Shown here: positions 1 through 6,304 of the stretch, piece after piece
Layout: each line of letters starts with the position of its first letter
How positions within the stretch are numbered: the first letter of the stretch is position 1
From: Candidatus Shapirobacteria bacterium
GTDB taxonomy: Bacteria; Patescibacteriota; Microgenomatia; UBA12405
DNA length: 7,983 nucleotides
Reading direction: 5' to 3'
Assembly: GCA_026395315.1 (NCBI GenBank)
Contig: JAPLYY010000085.1
Span: 1-7,983, forward strand
Program-made: the position numbers and the translations under genes
The notes under the pieces: generated by a model
Told to the model about the DNA's origin: nothing
Seen by the model: only the letters and a program-made list of their open reading frames with translations
Database searches by the model: none

Positions 1-1
1 A

Positions 2-238
2 GAGAATCAACAGTCGATAATCGTTCGTGTCCACCTTCAGGGATTGAAGAGGCTGATTTCCGCCATTAATAACCATTTTGGTTATAGTTTTGTTTATCCA
101 CCAACTCACATAACCCTGTTCACATTAAAAGATCAATACGGCATTAGTGTCGATTCAACTAGTGAATACCGGCAACTTACTCATCAAATTAGCCAAAAAG
201 ATTCTCAAAGACTGGCCAAATCCTTCAAACTAATTTGA
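2..238 (+). CDS. C-terminal end of a possible 2H-phosphoesterase-like protein (5' partial)
   Basis: The frame is open from the first bases of the window to a TGA at 236-238, so this is the last 78 or so codons of a gene that begins outside. A TTG at 44 is in frame but is unlikely to be the real start, because the reading frame continues upstream without a stop. The visible tail contains PPTHITLFTL followed by a YGISVDS stretch. The H-x-T-L pattern on a predicted beta strand resembles the second histidine motif of 2H phosphoesterases (2'-5' RNA ligase and cyclic phosphodiesterase relatives). The first motif would lie outside the window, so the family call is tentative. No terminator follows, and the lon promoter starts about 15 bases downstream. 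Confidence 0.45.
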   Translation, partial: ENQQSIIVRVHLQGLKRLISAINNHFGYSFVYPPTHITLFTLKDQYGISVDSTSEYRQLTHQISQKDSQRLAKSFKLI

Positions 239-253
239 TGGACTTTTATACTA

Positions 254-259
254 TATAAT
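254..259 (+). promoter_or_regulatory. -10 box of the lon promoter
   Basis: A perfect TATAAT lies 57 bases before the lon ATG. Transcription would start near 266, giving a leader of about 50 bases that contains the CIRCE-like element. I see no convincing -35 hexamer at 16-18 bp spacing and no extended TGn motif, so the assignment rests on the -10 box and its position. Confidence 0.5.
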
Positions 260-286
260 GTAAAACATTTATTTCCCTCTTTACAC

Positions 287-313
287 TTAGCAAGGGGAGT
301 GTTAGACTGCTAA
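287..313 (+). promoter_or_regulatory. CIRCE-like operator (HrcA heat-shock site) before lon
   Basis: The left arm TTAGCAAGG (287-295), a 9-base spacer and the right arm GACTGCTAA (305-313) total 27 bp. That is the length and layout of CIRCE (TTAGCACTC-N9-GAGTGCTAA). Fourteen of the 18 arm positions match: 6/9 on the left and 8/9 on the right. It sits between the -10 box and the ATG, the usual place for an HrcA operator. HrcA represses chaperone genes, and CIRCE is known ahead of lon in mycoplasmas, so the target makes sense. A nested inverted repeat, ACACT (283-287) with AGTGT (298-302), overlaps it. The purine run AAGGGGAG at 292-299 lies too far from the ATG (about 16 bases) to be an ordinary ribosome binding site. 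Confidence 0.6.
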
Positions 314-315
314 AT

Positions 316-657
316 ATGCCTATTTTAGACACTGTTATCGCCATTGAACCTGTTAAAAAAATTCTGCCCCTAATTCCTCTCCGGAATTTGGTTCTTTTTC
401 CCTCAGTCGAAACCTCACTTTTTTTTGGCCGGAAAGAATCAATGAATGCGCTGTTACATGCCTTCGATAACACCAATAAATTGGTCATTATTACTTTCAC
501 ACTGATGGCAGCCTTCATGCCATTGTTAAGGGAGTATCCCGGGTCAATATTGTCAATTTGGTTCAAACTGACCCTTATTGTACTGTCGAATATGTTGATT
601 TACCCATTATTTCTGAATCAGCCACCGATATTCAGCAGTCGGCCCAGGCGTTGCTAG
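316..657 (+). pseudogene. lon: Lon N-terminal fragment, out of frame with the rest of lon
   Basis: ATG at 316 opens a frame whose first 60 or so codons are clearly the start of a Lon N-domain: LPLIPLRNLVLFPSVE, then FFGRKESMNALLHAFD and KLVIIT. From about 495 the frame stops resembling Lon and reads to a TAG at 655-657. Lon homology resumes at about 498 in the frame with codon starts at multiples of 3 (HTDGSLHAIVKGVSRVNIV), which feeds the long ORF. Compared with E. coli Lon, roughly 29 residues between these blocks are missing. The frame change fits loss of 3n+1 bases, about 88. The fragment alone would be a short useless peptide. It could be a real deletion, an assembly error or a minority variant. 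Confidence 0.75.
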
Positions 658-2600
658 ATCAGCTAAAAAAGGCCTTTGCCCTTGGCCGCCAGTTTGATCT
701 TCCTGCCATGATGCAGCTGTCCACCGGTGTCTCCAGTTCCGATCTGGCCGACCAGGTCTGTTTCTCGGTTGACGCCAAACTTCACGAAAAACAATCACTT
801 CTGGAAACACTTTTAGTCAGTCAGCGTCTTAAAGCCGCCAACGAAATGCTCCTTCGGGAAATGAAAGTCGCTGAATTGGAAAAATCAATTGAGGATAAAA
901 CTCAGGAAAAATTTAACATTGGCATGAAACGTAACGTTCTCGAAGAGCGTAAACATCAAATTGAGAAAGAATTAAAAAAACTCGGTCAAGAATCCGAAGG
1001 TGAATTTTCCGATTTGGAAAAAAAGATCCGTAAATCGGCCATGCCTAAAGATATCCGCAAAAAAATGCTCAAAGAACTTAGCCGTCTCCAGGAAATGGGC
1101 GCCATGGCTCCGGAGTCCAGTTATATCCGTACGTATTTGGAAACCGTCGTTGAATTACCCTGGGGAAAATACGATTCTTCCGATTTATCGGTTGCTAAGG
1201 CCCAAAGAGTTTTAGAAGAAGATCATTACGGTATCAAAGATGCCAAAGAAAGAATCCTGGAATATTTAGCTGTTTTGAAACTTAAAGAAAAAAATAAATC
1301 TAAAGCCGGCAACGATGGTATGGCCAACATTCTCTGTTTTATCGGTCCTCCCGGTGTTGGTAAAACTTCTTTAGGTAAATCCATTGCCAAAGCCTTAAAC
1401 CGTAAGTTTGTCCGCGCTTCACTTGGCGGTATCCGCGATGAAGCCGAAATCCGCGGTCACCGTCGCACCTATGTTGGTGCTCTGCCGGGCCGAATTGTCA
1501 AAGGTCTCAAGGATGCTAAATCAATGAATCCGGTGTTTATGCTCGATGAAGTTGATAAAGTCGGTGCTGATTATCGCGGCGACCCTTCAGCTGCTTTGCT
1601 CGAAACTCTCGATCCCGAACAAAACCGCGAATTTTCCGATCATTATCTCGATTTTCCTATCGATTTGTCCAAGGTATTTTTTATATTGACCGGTAACGAT
1701 ATCAGTACTATTCCCTATGCCCTTCGTGATCGTTTGGAAATAATCAGTTTCCCTGGTTATACTCAGGAAGAAAAATTCCATATTGCCAAAAAATATTTAG
1801 TCAAAAAAGAATTAGCCGCCAATGGTTTAACTCCGAATAATATCAATGAAATTAAAGATGCCACTCTGAAATACATCATCGATAAATATACCCGCGAAGC
1901 CGGTGTCCGCGGCCTCGAACGGACTATTGCCAATATCTTCCGCAAAGTTGCCAAGAAAGTTGTCTCCGGTAAAGCGGCCAAAGTTGATATTAATGAATCC
2001 AAAACCATCCGTAAATTTTTAGGCCCGGAAATATTCTCTTCACAGTTAAAAGGATCAAAAGATGAAATTGGTGTTTCCACCGGTTTGGCCTGGTCCAGTG
2101 TTGGCGGTGACATTCTTTTCATCGAAGTCAACATTATGCCCGGTAAAGGCCAATTAATTTTAACCGGAAAGTTAGGTTCGGTCATGAAGGAATCCTGTCA
2201 GGCGGCTTTGTCCTTTGTCCGTAGCCAGGCCAAGCAGTGGGGGATTAAACAGGATTTTCATAAAATTGATATTCATATTCATGTCCCCGAAGGTGCCACT
2301 CCCAAAGACGGTCCTTCCGCCGGTGGTGCTATTACTACTGCCATAGTGTCGGCCTTAACCAACAAAGCCGTTCCCCGCGATATTGGTATGACCGGTGAAA
2401 TTACCCTTCGCGGCCATATCTTAGAAATTGGCGGTCTTAAGGAAAAATCCTTAGCCGCTCATCGCGCCGGTTTAAAAACTATCTTTATTCCCAAAGACAA
2501 CCTCAAATCTTTAGTTGATATTCCTGCCGAAGTCAAAAAGAACATCAAATTTATCCCCGTCGAGCGTTATTCTGATATCTATAAAAAGATATTTGTCTAA
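558..2600 (+). CDS. lon: ATP-dependent protease Lon (AAA+ and serine-lysine protease domains; N-terminus broken)
   Basis: Lon is a cytoplasmic hexameric ATP-driven protease that degrades damaged and regulatory proteins. Counting from the TTG at 558, I see the end of the N-domain with a coiled-coil region (about 85-150) and Walker A GPPGVGKT at 263-270. Walker B has D330-E331, sensor 1 is N380 and the sensor-2 region is REAGVRGLER. In the protease domain, the catalytic serine is S587 in PKDGPSAGG and the lysine is K630 in GGLKEK, 43 residues apart as in E. coli. All catalytic parts are intact. Homology begins before 558, at about 498, without a usable start, because the true start at 316 is in another frame. 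TTG 558 and ATG 708 are possible restarts and would give a Lon lacking much of the substrate-binding N-domain. The stop lies 2 bases from the convergent argS stop. Confidence 0.93.
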   Translation: MVQTDPYCTVEYVDLPIISESATDIQQSAQALLDQLKKAFALGRQFDLPAMMQLSTGVSSSDLADQVCFSVDAKLHEKQSLLETLLVSQRLKAANEMLLREMKVAELEKSIEDKTQEKFNIGMKRNVLEERKHQIEKELKKLGQESEGEFSDLEKKIRKSAMPKDIRKKMLKELSRLQEMGAMAPESSYIRTYLETVVELPWGKYDSSDLSVAKAQRVLEEDHYGIKDAKERILEYLAVLKLKEKNKSKAGNDGMANILCFIGPPGVGKTSLGKSIAKALNRKFVRASLGGIRDEAEIRGHRRTYVGALPGRIVKGLKDAKSMNPVFMLDEVDKVGADYRGDPSAALLETLDPEQNREFSDHYLDFPIDLSKVFFILTGNDISTIPYALRDRLEIISFPGYTQEEKFHIAKKYLVKKELAANGLTPNNINEIKDATLKYIIDKYTREAGVRGLERTIANIFRKVAKKVVSGKAAKVDINESKTIRKFLGPEIFSSQLKGSKDEIGVSTGLAWSSVGGDILFIEVNIMPGKGQLILTGKLGSVMKESCQAALSFVRSQAKQWGIKQDFHKIDIHIHVPEGATPKDGPSAGGAITTAIVSALTNKAVPRDIGMTGEITLRGHILEIGGLKEKSLAAHRAGLKTIFIPKDNLKSLVDIPAEVKKNIKFIPVERYSDIYKKIFV

Positions 2601-2602
2601 AG

Positions 2603-4186
2603 CTACATCTTTTCTATCGTTTTAATTCCCAGCAATTCCAGTCCCAATTTTAAGACGCTCGATGTAGTTTTAGTCAAAAATATTCGCCACACTTCCTCCG
2701 TCTCGCCAATAATTCTGTATTTCCCATAAAACTCATTATATTTCCTGGCTACTAAAAGTAGATACTCTGCTATTACTGCCGGATTAAATCTTTCAGCCGA
2801 TTCCACCAATTTTTCTTCAAATTTTGACAATTCACGAACCAAACTCATTTCTTCCGGCTTAAAATCTATCGGCACTTCGTTAATGTTTTTTTGTTCTAAA
2901 ATTTTGGTTTTTTCTAATACACTTTGACATCTGGCATACGTATATTGTAAATATGGTCCGGAATTACCATCCATACTCATCACTCTCTCCCAATCAAAAA
3001 TAATATCTTTTTTGGGATCCTGTGATAAATCATTAAACTTTATCGCCCCGATTGCCACCGCCATAATTTTCTCTTTAGTATTTTCCGGAGCAATTTTTTT
3101 TGCCTCTTCCATGGCCTTTTCAATTACTTCCGACAAATGAATTGTGTCACCCTTTCTGGTGGAAAATTTTCCTGTTGCCCACCTCATCATCCCATGAGCC
3201 ACATGAACAAAGTTTGCTCTATAACCAAGCATCTTTGCGGTCTCAAAAACTTGTCTGAAATGTAAAATCTGATCCGAGCCGACTTCATAAATTATCAAAT
3301 CCGGCTTCCATTTTTCTATCCGGTATTTTACCGTCGCCATATCCCGGGTGAAATAAGTCGTCGTTTCATTGGACTTTTTTACCATCGCCGGCGACATATT
3401 TTTAAACTCAATAATTTCTGCCCCCTCACTTTTTTTAGTAATCCCTTTTTTCTCCATTGCCTCAATCACTGCCGGCATTTTATCGAGGTAAAAAGATTCT
3501 CCCAATGTTTGGTCAATTTTAACCCCCAGTACTTCATATACTTTATCAAATTCTTTCAAAGATATTTCGATGCATTTTTGCCAAATGTCTTTAGCCTCGG
3601 CCTCGCCGTTTTCTAGCTTTACAAACCACTCTCTGGCCTCGTCTTCCATTTCCGGATTTTTCTCTGCCTCAGTATGAAATTTGACATACAATCTTTCCAA
3701 ATCATCAATTGACAATTCTTCTACTGCTTTCTCATTCCACTTTTTAATGGCCACAATCAATTTTCCAAACTGTGTTCCCCAATCACCCAAATGATTATCG
3801 CCGATGCATTTCCACCCCAGGATTTTGTAGATATTATAAATTGCCTGGCCGATATCGGTCGATCGCAAATGCCCAATCCCGAATGGTTTAGCAATATTTG
3901 GCGCACTATAGTCAATCACCATCGTTTTACCTTTTCCGTGAGTGGCCAACTCGTTTTTTAGCTCAATCTCGTAATTTAGTTTTTCAACCTCTTTTAAAAG
4001 AGCCTCTTTCTTAATAAATATGTTGGTAAACCCGGCCACTTTTTCGGTCTTTTCGATTAAATCATCCGGTTCTAAATCAACATCTGCCCTAACCGCATAA
4101 TCCCCAAATTTTTCCACCCCCGGATGGTCAACTTTCCCCTCAAACCCTTTCTTCTTTAATAATTCGATTAATTCACCTCTTATCAT
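2603..4186 (-). CDS. argS: Arginyl-tRNA synthetase
   Basis: This class I synthetase charges tRNA-Arg with arginine in the cytoplasm. The 527-residue protein has a short N-terminal domain (about 1-85). The HIGH signature appears as GIGH at 103-106 within the typical ArgS context APNIAKPF...HLRST. A catalytic Rossmann core includes GDWGTQFGKLI. The KMSK-region equivalent is FSTRKGDTIHL at 341-351, as in ArgS enzymes that lack a canonical KMSK. The DALR anticodon-binding domain starts with GPYLQYTYAR at 410-419. Its length is slightly below the usual 550-580 residues, mostly from the reduced N-terminal domain. The ATG at 4184-4186 lies 12 bases after the upstream gene's stop. A TAGAAT hexamer six bases before it suggests its own leaderless start, although AGGA in the same gap could act as a poorly spaced ribosome binding site. 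It is convergent with lon, with 2 bases between the stops. Confidence 0.95.
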   Translation of the reverse strand: MIRGELIELLKKKGFEGKVDHPGVEKFGDYAVRADVDLEPDDLIEKTEKVAGFTNIFIKKEALLKEVEKLNYEIELKNELATHGKGKTMVIDYSAPNIAKPFGIGHLRSTDIGQAIYNIYKILGWKCIGDNHLGDWGTQFGKLIVAIKKWNEKAVEELSIDDLERLYVKFHTEAEKNPEMEDEAREWFVKLENGEAEAKDIWQKCIEISLKEFDKVYEVLGVKIDQTLGESFYLDKMPAVIEAMEKKGITKKSEGAEIIEFKNMSPAMVKKSNETTTYFTRDMATVKYRIEKWKPDLIIYEVGSDQILHFRQVFETAKMLGYRANFVHVAHGMMRWATGKFSTRKGDTIHLSEVIEKAMEEAKKIAPENTKEKIMAVAIGAIKFNDLSQDPKKDIIFDWERVMSMDGNSGPYLQYTYARCQSVLEKTKILEQKNINEVPIDFKPEEMSLVRELSKFEEKLVESAERFNPAVIAEYLLLVARKYNEFYGKYRIIGETEEVWRIFLTKTTSSVLKLGLELLGIKTIEKM

Positions 4187-4192
4187 TGTCCT

Positions 4193-4198
4193 ATTCTA
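4193..4198 (-). promoter_or_regulatory. Candidate -10 box for leaderless argS
   Basis: On the minus strand TAGAAT (5/6 to TATAAT) ends six bases before the argS ATG, so transcription would start at or next to the start codon. It directly follows the TGA stop of the upstream tRNA-binding gene. The same spacing recurs at three other starts in this window. Read-through from the upstream gene is equally possible. Confidence 0.4.
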
Positions 4199-4534
4199 TC
4201 AAAAAACCCTGGTTCCATTTGGTAAATCTTTTTCCAAAATCAGAATACTCATTTTATCGTTAGTTTCGTCTTCAGCCGTAAAAATCATTGCTGCTGATTC
4301 TTCCCCCATAATCTTCTTCGGTATCATATTCACCACAAATACCGTCTTTTTATTTAGCAATTCTTCCGGTTGGTAATACTTTCTAATTCCGGAAAACACA
4401 ATTTTCTTTCCCGGTTCTCCGAAATCCACCACCAGTCTAATTAATTTATCCGATGTTTCAACATTTACAGCTTCCACGATTTCCCCGATTCTAAATTCGA
4501 CTTTGGCAAAGTCATCATAATTAATTAAATCCAT
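4199..4534 (-). CDS. tRNA-binding domain protein (MetRS C-terminal / CsaA / Trbp111 type)
   Basis: This small OB-fold protein is built from a single tRNA-binding domain like the C-terminal appendix of methionyl-tRNA synthetase or free-standing CsaA/Trbp111. Recognisable blocks are YDDFAKVEFRIGEIVEA near the N-terminus, SDKLIRLVVDFGE, then SGIRKYYQPEELLNKKTVFVVN and MIPKKIMGEESAAMIF, and a C-terminal PNGTRVF. Family members bind structured tRNA and may work as dimers; here it could assist a synthetase. The start is uncertain. ATG 4550-4552 gives 117 residues, but I prefer the ATG at 4532-4534 (MDLINYDDF, 111 residues). That one fits the family N-terminus and lies six bases after a perfect TATAAT. 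argS follows after 12 bases, making a translation-related pair. Confidence 0.88.
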   Translation of the reverse strand: MDLINYDDFAKVEFRIGEIVEAVNVETSDKLIRLVVDFGEPGKKIVFSGIRKYYQPEELLNKKTVFVVNMIPKKIMGEESAAMIFTAEDETNDKMSILILEKDLPNGTRVF

Positions 4535-4550
4535 TTTGTTATTATAAATC
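4535..4550. promoter_or_regulatory. Bidirectional promoter with overlapping -10 boxes for two divergent leaderless genes
   Basis: On the minus strand TATAAT (plus positions 4541-4546) is followed by six bases and then ATG (4534-4532). A weak -35, TTCAGA, lies at 4563-4568 with a 16-bp spacer. On the plus strand TATTAT (4540-4545) is preceded by TGT (an extended -10) and followed by five bases and the HAD ATG at 4551. The two hexamers occupy the same bases. The predicted start sites (about 4534 and 4551) are about 17 bp apart. There is no room for a leader or ribosome binding site on either side. Confidence 0.55.
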
Positions 4551-5321
4551 ATGAAACCGATTTCTGAACTAACACCTGATCTCTTGTCTCAAATCAAACT
4601 AATTGCTTTTGACAGTGATGGAGTTTTGATCCAAAAGGGAACCGATATCTCCCAAAATACTAATGGTTTCTACTCTCAGCAAACCTACCCGCTTACTGCC
4701 GATATTATTACCAAACTAAGTCAATTAAAATCGCGTTACGAAATTGTCATTAATAGCGGCCGCAATAGTTTATATTTAACCCAAATATACCAGGATATTT
4801 TGTGGGACAAAGTTACTTTAATTTCTGAAATCGGTACTTTTCTCACCGGCGGTGGTTTCGTAGTTCAAACTGAACCACTAGATCTTTATGAATTAGAGAC
4901 AATTAAGAAAATCCGTACAGAATTATTTAAACTAGTCGGTGATTCCCGGGTTGAAGGTTTCGAACCAAAACAATTCTTAACTACTCTTCATTGTCACGAA
5001 GCAGTGCCTGAAGTTCCGGAAATCGTTAAACAGTGTGACCCGGCCAATCGTTTTTATTGTTGGTGGAATGAGGAAGCCTACGATATTCACTCTCAAAAAT
5101 TCAATAAAATTAATGGTCTTAAAAAATTAATGACGCTAAAAAATTTAACGTCAAACCAAGTTATAACCGTGGGTAACGGCATTAATGATAGTGATTTAAC
5201 CGTTGCTGGTATGATCAACATTTCTACCGATCCCGCTAATTTACAAACCGATGATTTTGGAGTTGATGGTGAACACCTAGGCGGAGCTAAAATTATCGAT
5301 CTGTTGCTGAATCTTGTATAA
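4551..5321 (+). CDS. HAD-superfamily phosphatase (Cof/type IIB-like)
   Basis: This predicted cytoplasmic phosphohydrolase of 256 residues uses an aspartyl-phosphate intermediate. All four HAD motifs are visible: motif I FDSDGV with D21 (nucleophile) and D23, motif II S69 in INSGRN, motif III with a likely lysine at K186 (NKINGLKKL), and motif IV GNGINDSD at 208-215. The long insert between motifs II and III (about 80-180) is the position of a type IIB cap, as in Cof-like, mannosyl-3-phosphoglycerate and sucrose-phosphate phosphatases. The substrate cannot be read from the sequence. A sugar phosphate or phosphomannomutase-like role is possible. ATG 4551 shares two bases with an alternative minus-strand ATG, and no Shine-Dalgarno site is present. 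Its TAA stop lies inside the -10 box of the next gene. Confidence 0.82.
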   Translation: MKPISELTPDLLSQIKLIAFDSDGVLIQKGTDISQNTNGFYSQQTYPLTADIITKLSQLKSRYEIVINSGRNSLYLTQIYQDILWDKVTLISEIGTFLTGGGFVVQTEPLDLYELETIKKIRTELFKLVGDSRVEGFEPKQFLTTLHCHEAVPEVPEIVKQCDPANRFYCWWNEEAYDIHSQKFNKINGLKKLMTLKNLTSNQVITVGNGINDSDLTVAGMINISTDPANLQTDDFGVDGEHLGGAKIIDLLLNLV

Positions 5322-5322
5322 T
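5317..5322 (+). promoter_or_regulatory. -10 box for the leaderless FKBP gene
   Basis: A perfect TATAAT ends five bases before the FKBP ATG (5328) and overlaps the TAA stop of the HAD gene (5319-5321). Transcription would start at or beside the ATG. I see no good -35 hexamer at 16-18 bp, and the preceding TTG is one base out of register for an extended -10. Confidence 0.5.
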
Positions 5323-5327
5323 ATTTC

Positions 5328-5840
5328 ATGTCCAAAAGAACTCTGATTACAGTTCCGATTATTTTTGGCATCTTTATTGGTTTATTTATCCTGCTTTCTC
5401 AAAAACCTAAAAACACCGTTCCATTGGAAGATTTTTCCAATATTCCCTTATCAGTTACTCCCACTCCGCAAGGTTTAAAATTAAATATTCAAACTCAAAC
5501 AAAACAAACTATGACCGACTTAAAAATCGAAGACCTCGTTATTGGTACCGGCGCCGAAGTTAAATCCGGTGATACGATCGAAATGAATTATGTTGGTACT
5601 CTGGTAGACGGCACAAAATTTGATAGCTCCTACGACCGCGGAGTGCCTTTTGAAACTCAAATCGGTGTCGGTCAGGTGATCAAAGGTTGGGATCAGGGTG
5701 TTCCCGGCATGAAAGTTGGTGGTAAACGCCGTTTGTTAATTCCCAGTGCTTTGGCCTACGGTGCTCAGGGTGCCGGCGGGGTTATTCCCCCCAACGCTGA
5801 TCTAATTTTTGAAGTAGAATTAGTCAGTATTAAAAATTAA
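5328..5840 (+). CDS. Membrane-anchored FKBP-type peptidyl-prolyl cis-trans isomerase
   Basis: This predicted foldase acts on the outer face of the cytoplasmic membrane. A basic MSKR start followed by a hydrophobic stretch at about 5-24 forms a signal anchor. No lipobox cysteine is visible. A polar linker (about 25-62) leads to one FKBP domain (about 63-170). Ligand-pocket residues are conserved: Y88, F98-D99, F108, V117-I118, W121 in KGWDQGV, and Y144 in ALAYG. PPNADLIFEVEL closes the fold. An internal methionine at 62 (MTDLKIEDL) looks like the start of a soluble FKBP, so a cytosolic form from an internal start cannot be excluded. The -10 box position supports ATG 5328. SSB follows after 8 bases, so the two are probably cotranscribed although their functions are unrelated. 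Confidence 0.92.
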   Translation: MSKRTLITVPIIFGIFIGLFILLSQKPKNTVPLEDFSNIPLSVTPTPQGLKLNIQTQTKQTMTDLKIEDLVIGTGAEVKSGDTIEMNYVGTLVDGTKFDSSYDRGVPFETQIGVGQVIKGWDQGVPGMKVGGKRRLLIPSALAYGAQGAGGVIPPNADLIFEVELVSIKN

Positions 5841-5848
5841 ATATATTT

Positions 5849-6304
5849 ATGCCATTTAGCATCAATTTAGCCGTAATTACCGGCAATGTTACCCGTGATC
5901 CGGAATTAAAATATACCCCTTCCGGCAGTGCTGTTTGTACTTTTGGCGTCGCCACCAATCACTCAGTCAAAAAAGGCGATACTTGGACTGATATTCCCAC
6001 TTTTCACAATATCGTTGTTTGGGGCAAAATAGCCGAATATATTTCTAACAATGTTCACAAAGGTACCAAAGTCTCTATCACCGGCCGGATTGATAACCGC
6101 CAATACGAGGCCAAAGACGGCACTAAAAGATATATCAGTGAAATTGTCGCCGATACTGTTATTCCTTTTACCGATCGTCGACCGGCTCCGGACACCAACG
6201 AAGTTCCCGATATAACTCAATCGGAACCCCCCCAAACCACTCCGGCAGAAGCTGCCCCTGAGAAAGTCGAAGACATTGTCATTCCCGATGATCTCCCCTT
6301 CTAA
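5849..6304 (+). CDS. ssb: Single-stranded DNA-binding protein
   Basis: SSB coats single-stranded DNA during replication and repair and recruits partners through its C-terminal tip. The 151-residue protein has the OB-fold at about 1-107. Recognisable parts are INLAVITGNVTRDPELKYTPSG, the core strand DIPTFHNIVVWGKIAEYI, and VHKGTKVSITGRIDNRQYEAKDG. The linker is rich in P, E and T (about 112-140). The protein ends in the acidic tip DDLPF, matching the DDIPF-type peptide that binds SSB partner proteins. Length and layout are ordinary for bacterial SSB. The start lies 8 bases after the FKBP stop in an A/T-only stretch with no Shine-Dalgarno site. A poor TTAAAT hexamer (5837-5842) six bases upstream could be a weak leaderless promoter. 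Its 3' end overlaps the next gene by 17 bases. Confidence 0.95.
   Translation: MPFSINLAVITGNVTRDPELKYTPSGSAVCTFGVATNHSVKKGDTWTDIPTFHNIVVWGKIAEYISNNVHKGTKVSITGRIDNRQYEAKDGTKRYISEIVADTVIPFTDRRPAPDTNEVPDITQSEPPQTTPAEAAPEKVEDIVIPDDLPF

Noticed and set aside
246..566. Minus-strand 106-codon ORF over the lon start
   Set aside because: It is the reverse shadow of conserved Lon N-domain codons and has no recognisable protein features.
1763..2185. Minus-strand 140-codon ORF inside lon
   Set aside because: It lies wholly opposite conserved AAA+ and linker codons, with no family resemblance or start signals.
2575..2592. ATATC/GATAT inverted repeat at the lon-argS convergent end as a shared terminator
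   Set aside because: The stem has only five A/T-rich pairs with an eight-base loop and lies inside the lon coding sequence; no adequate G/C stem or following T-run is present.
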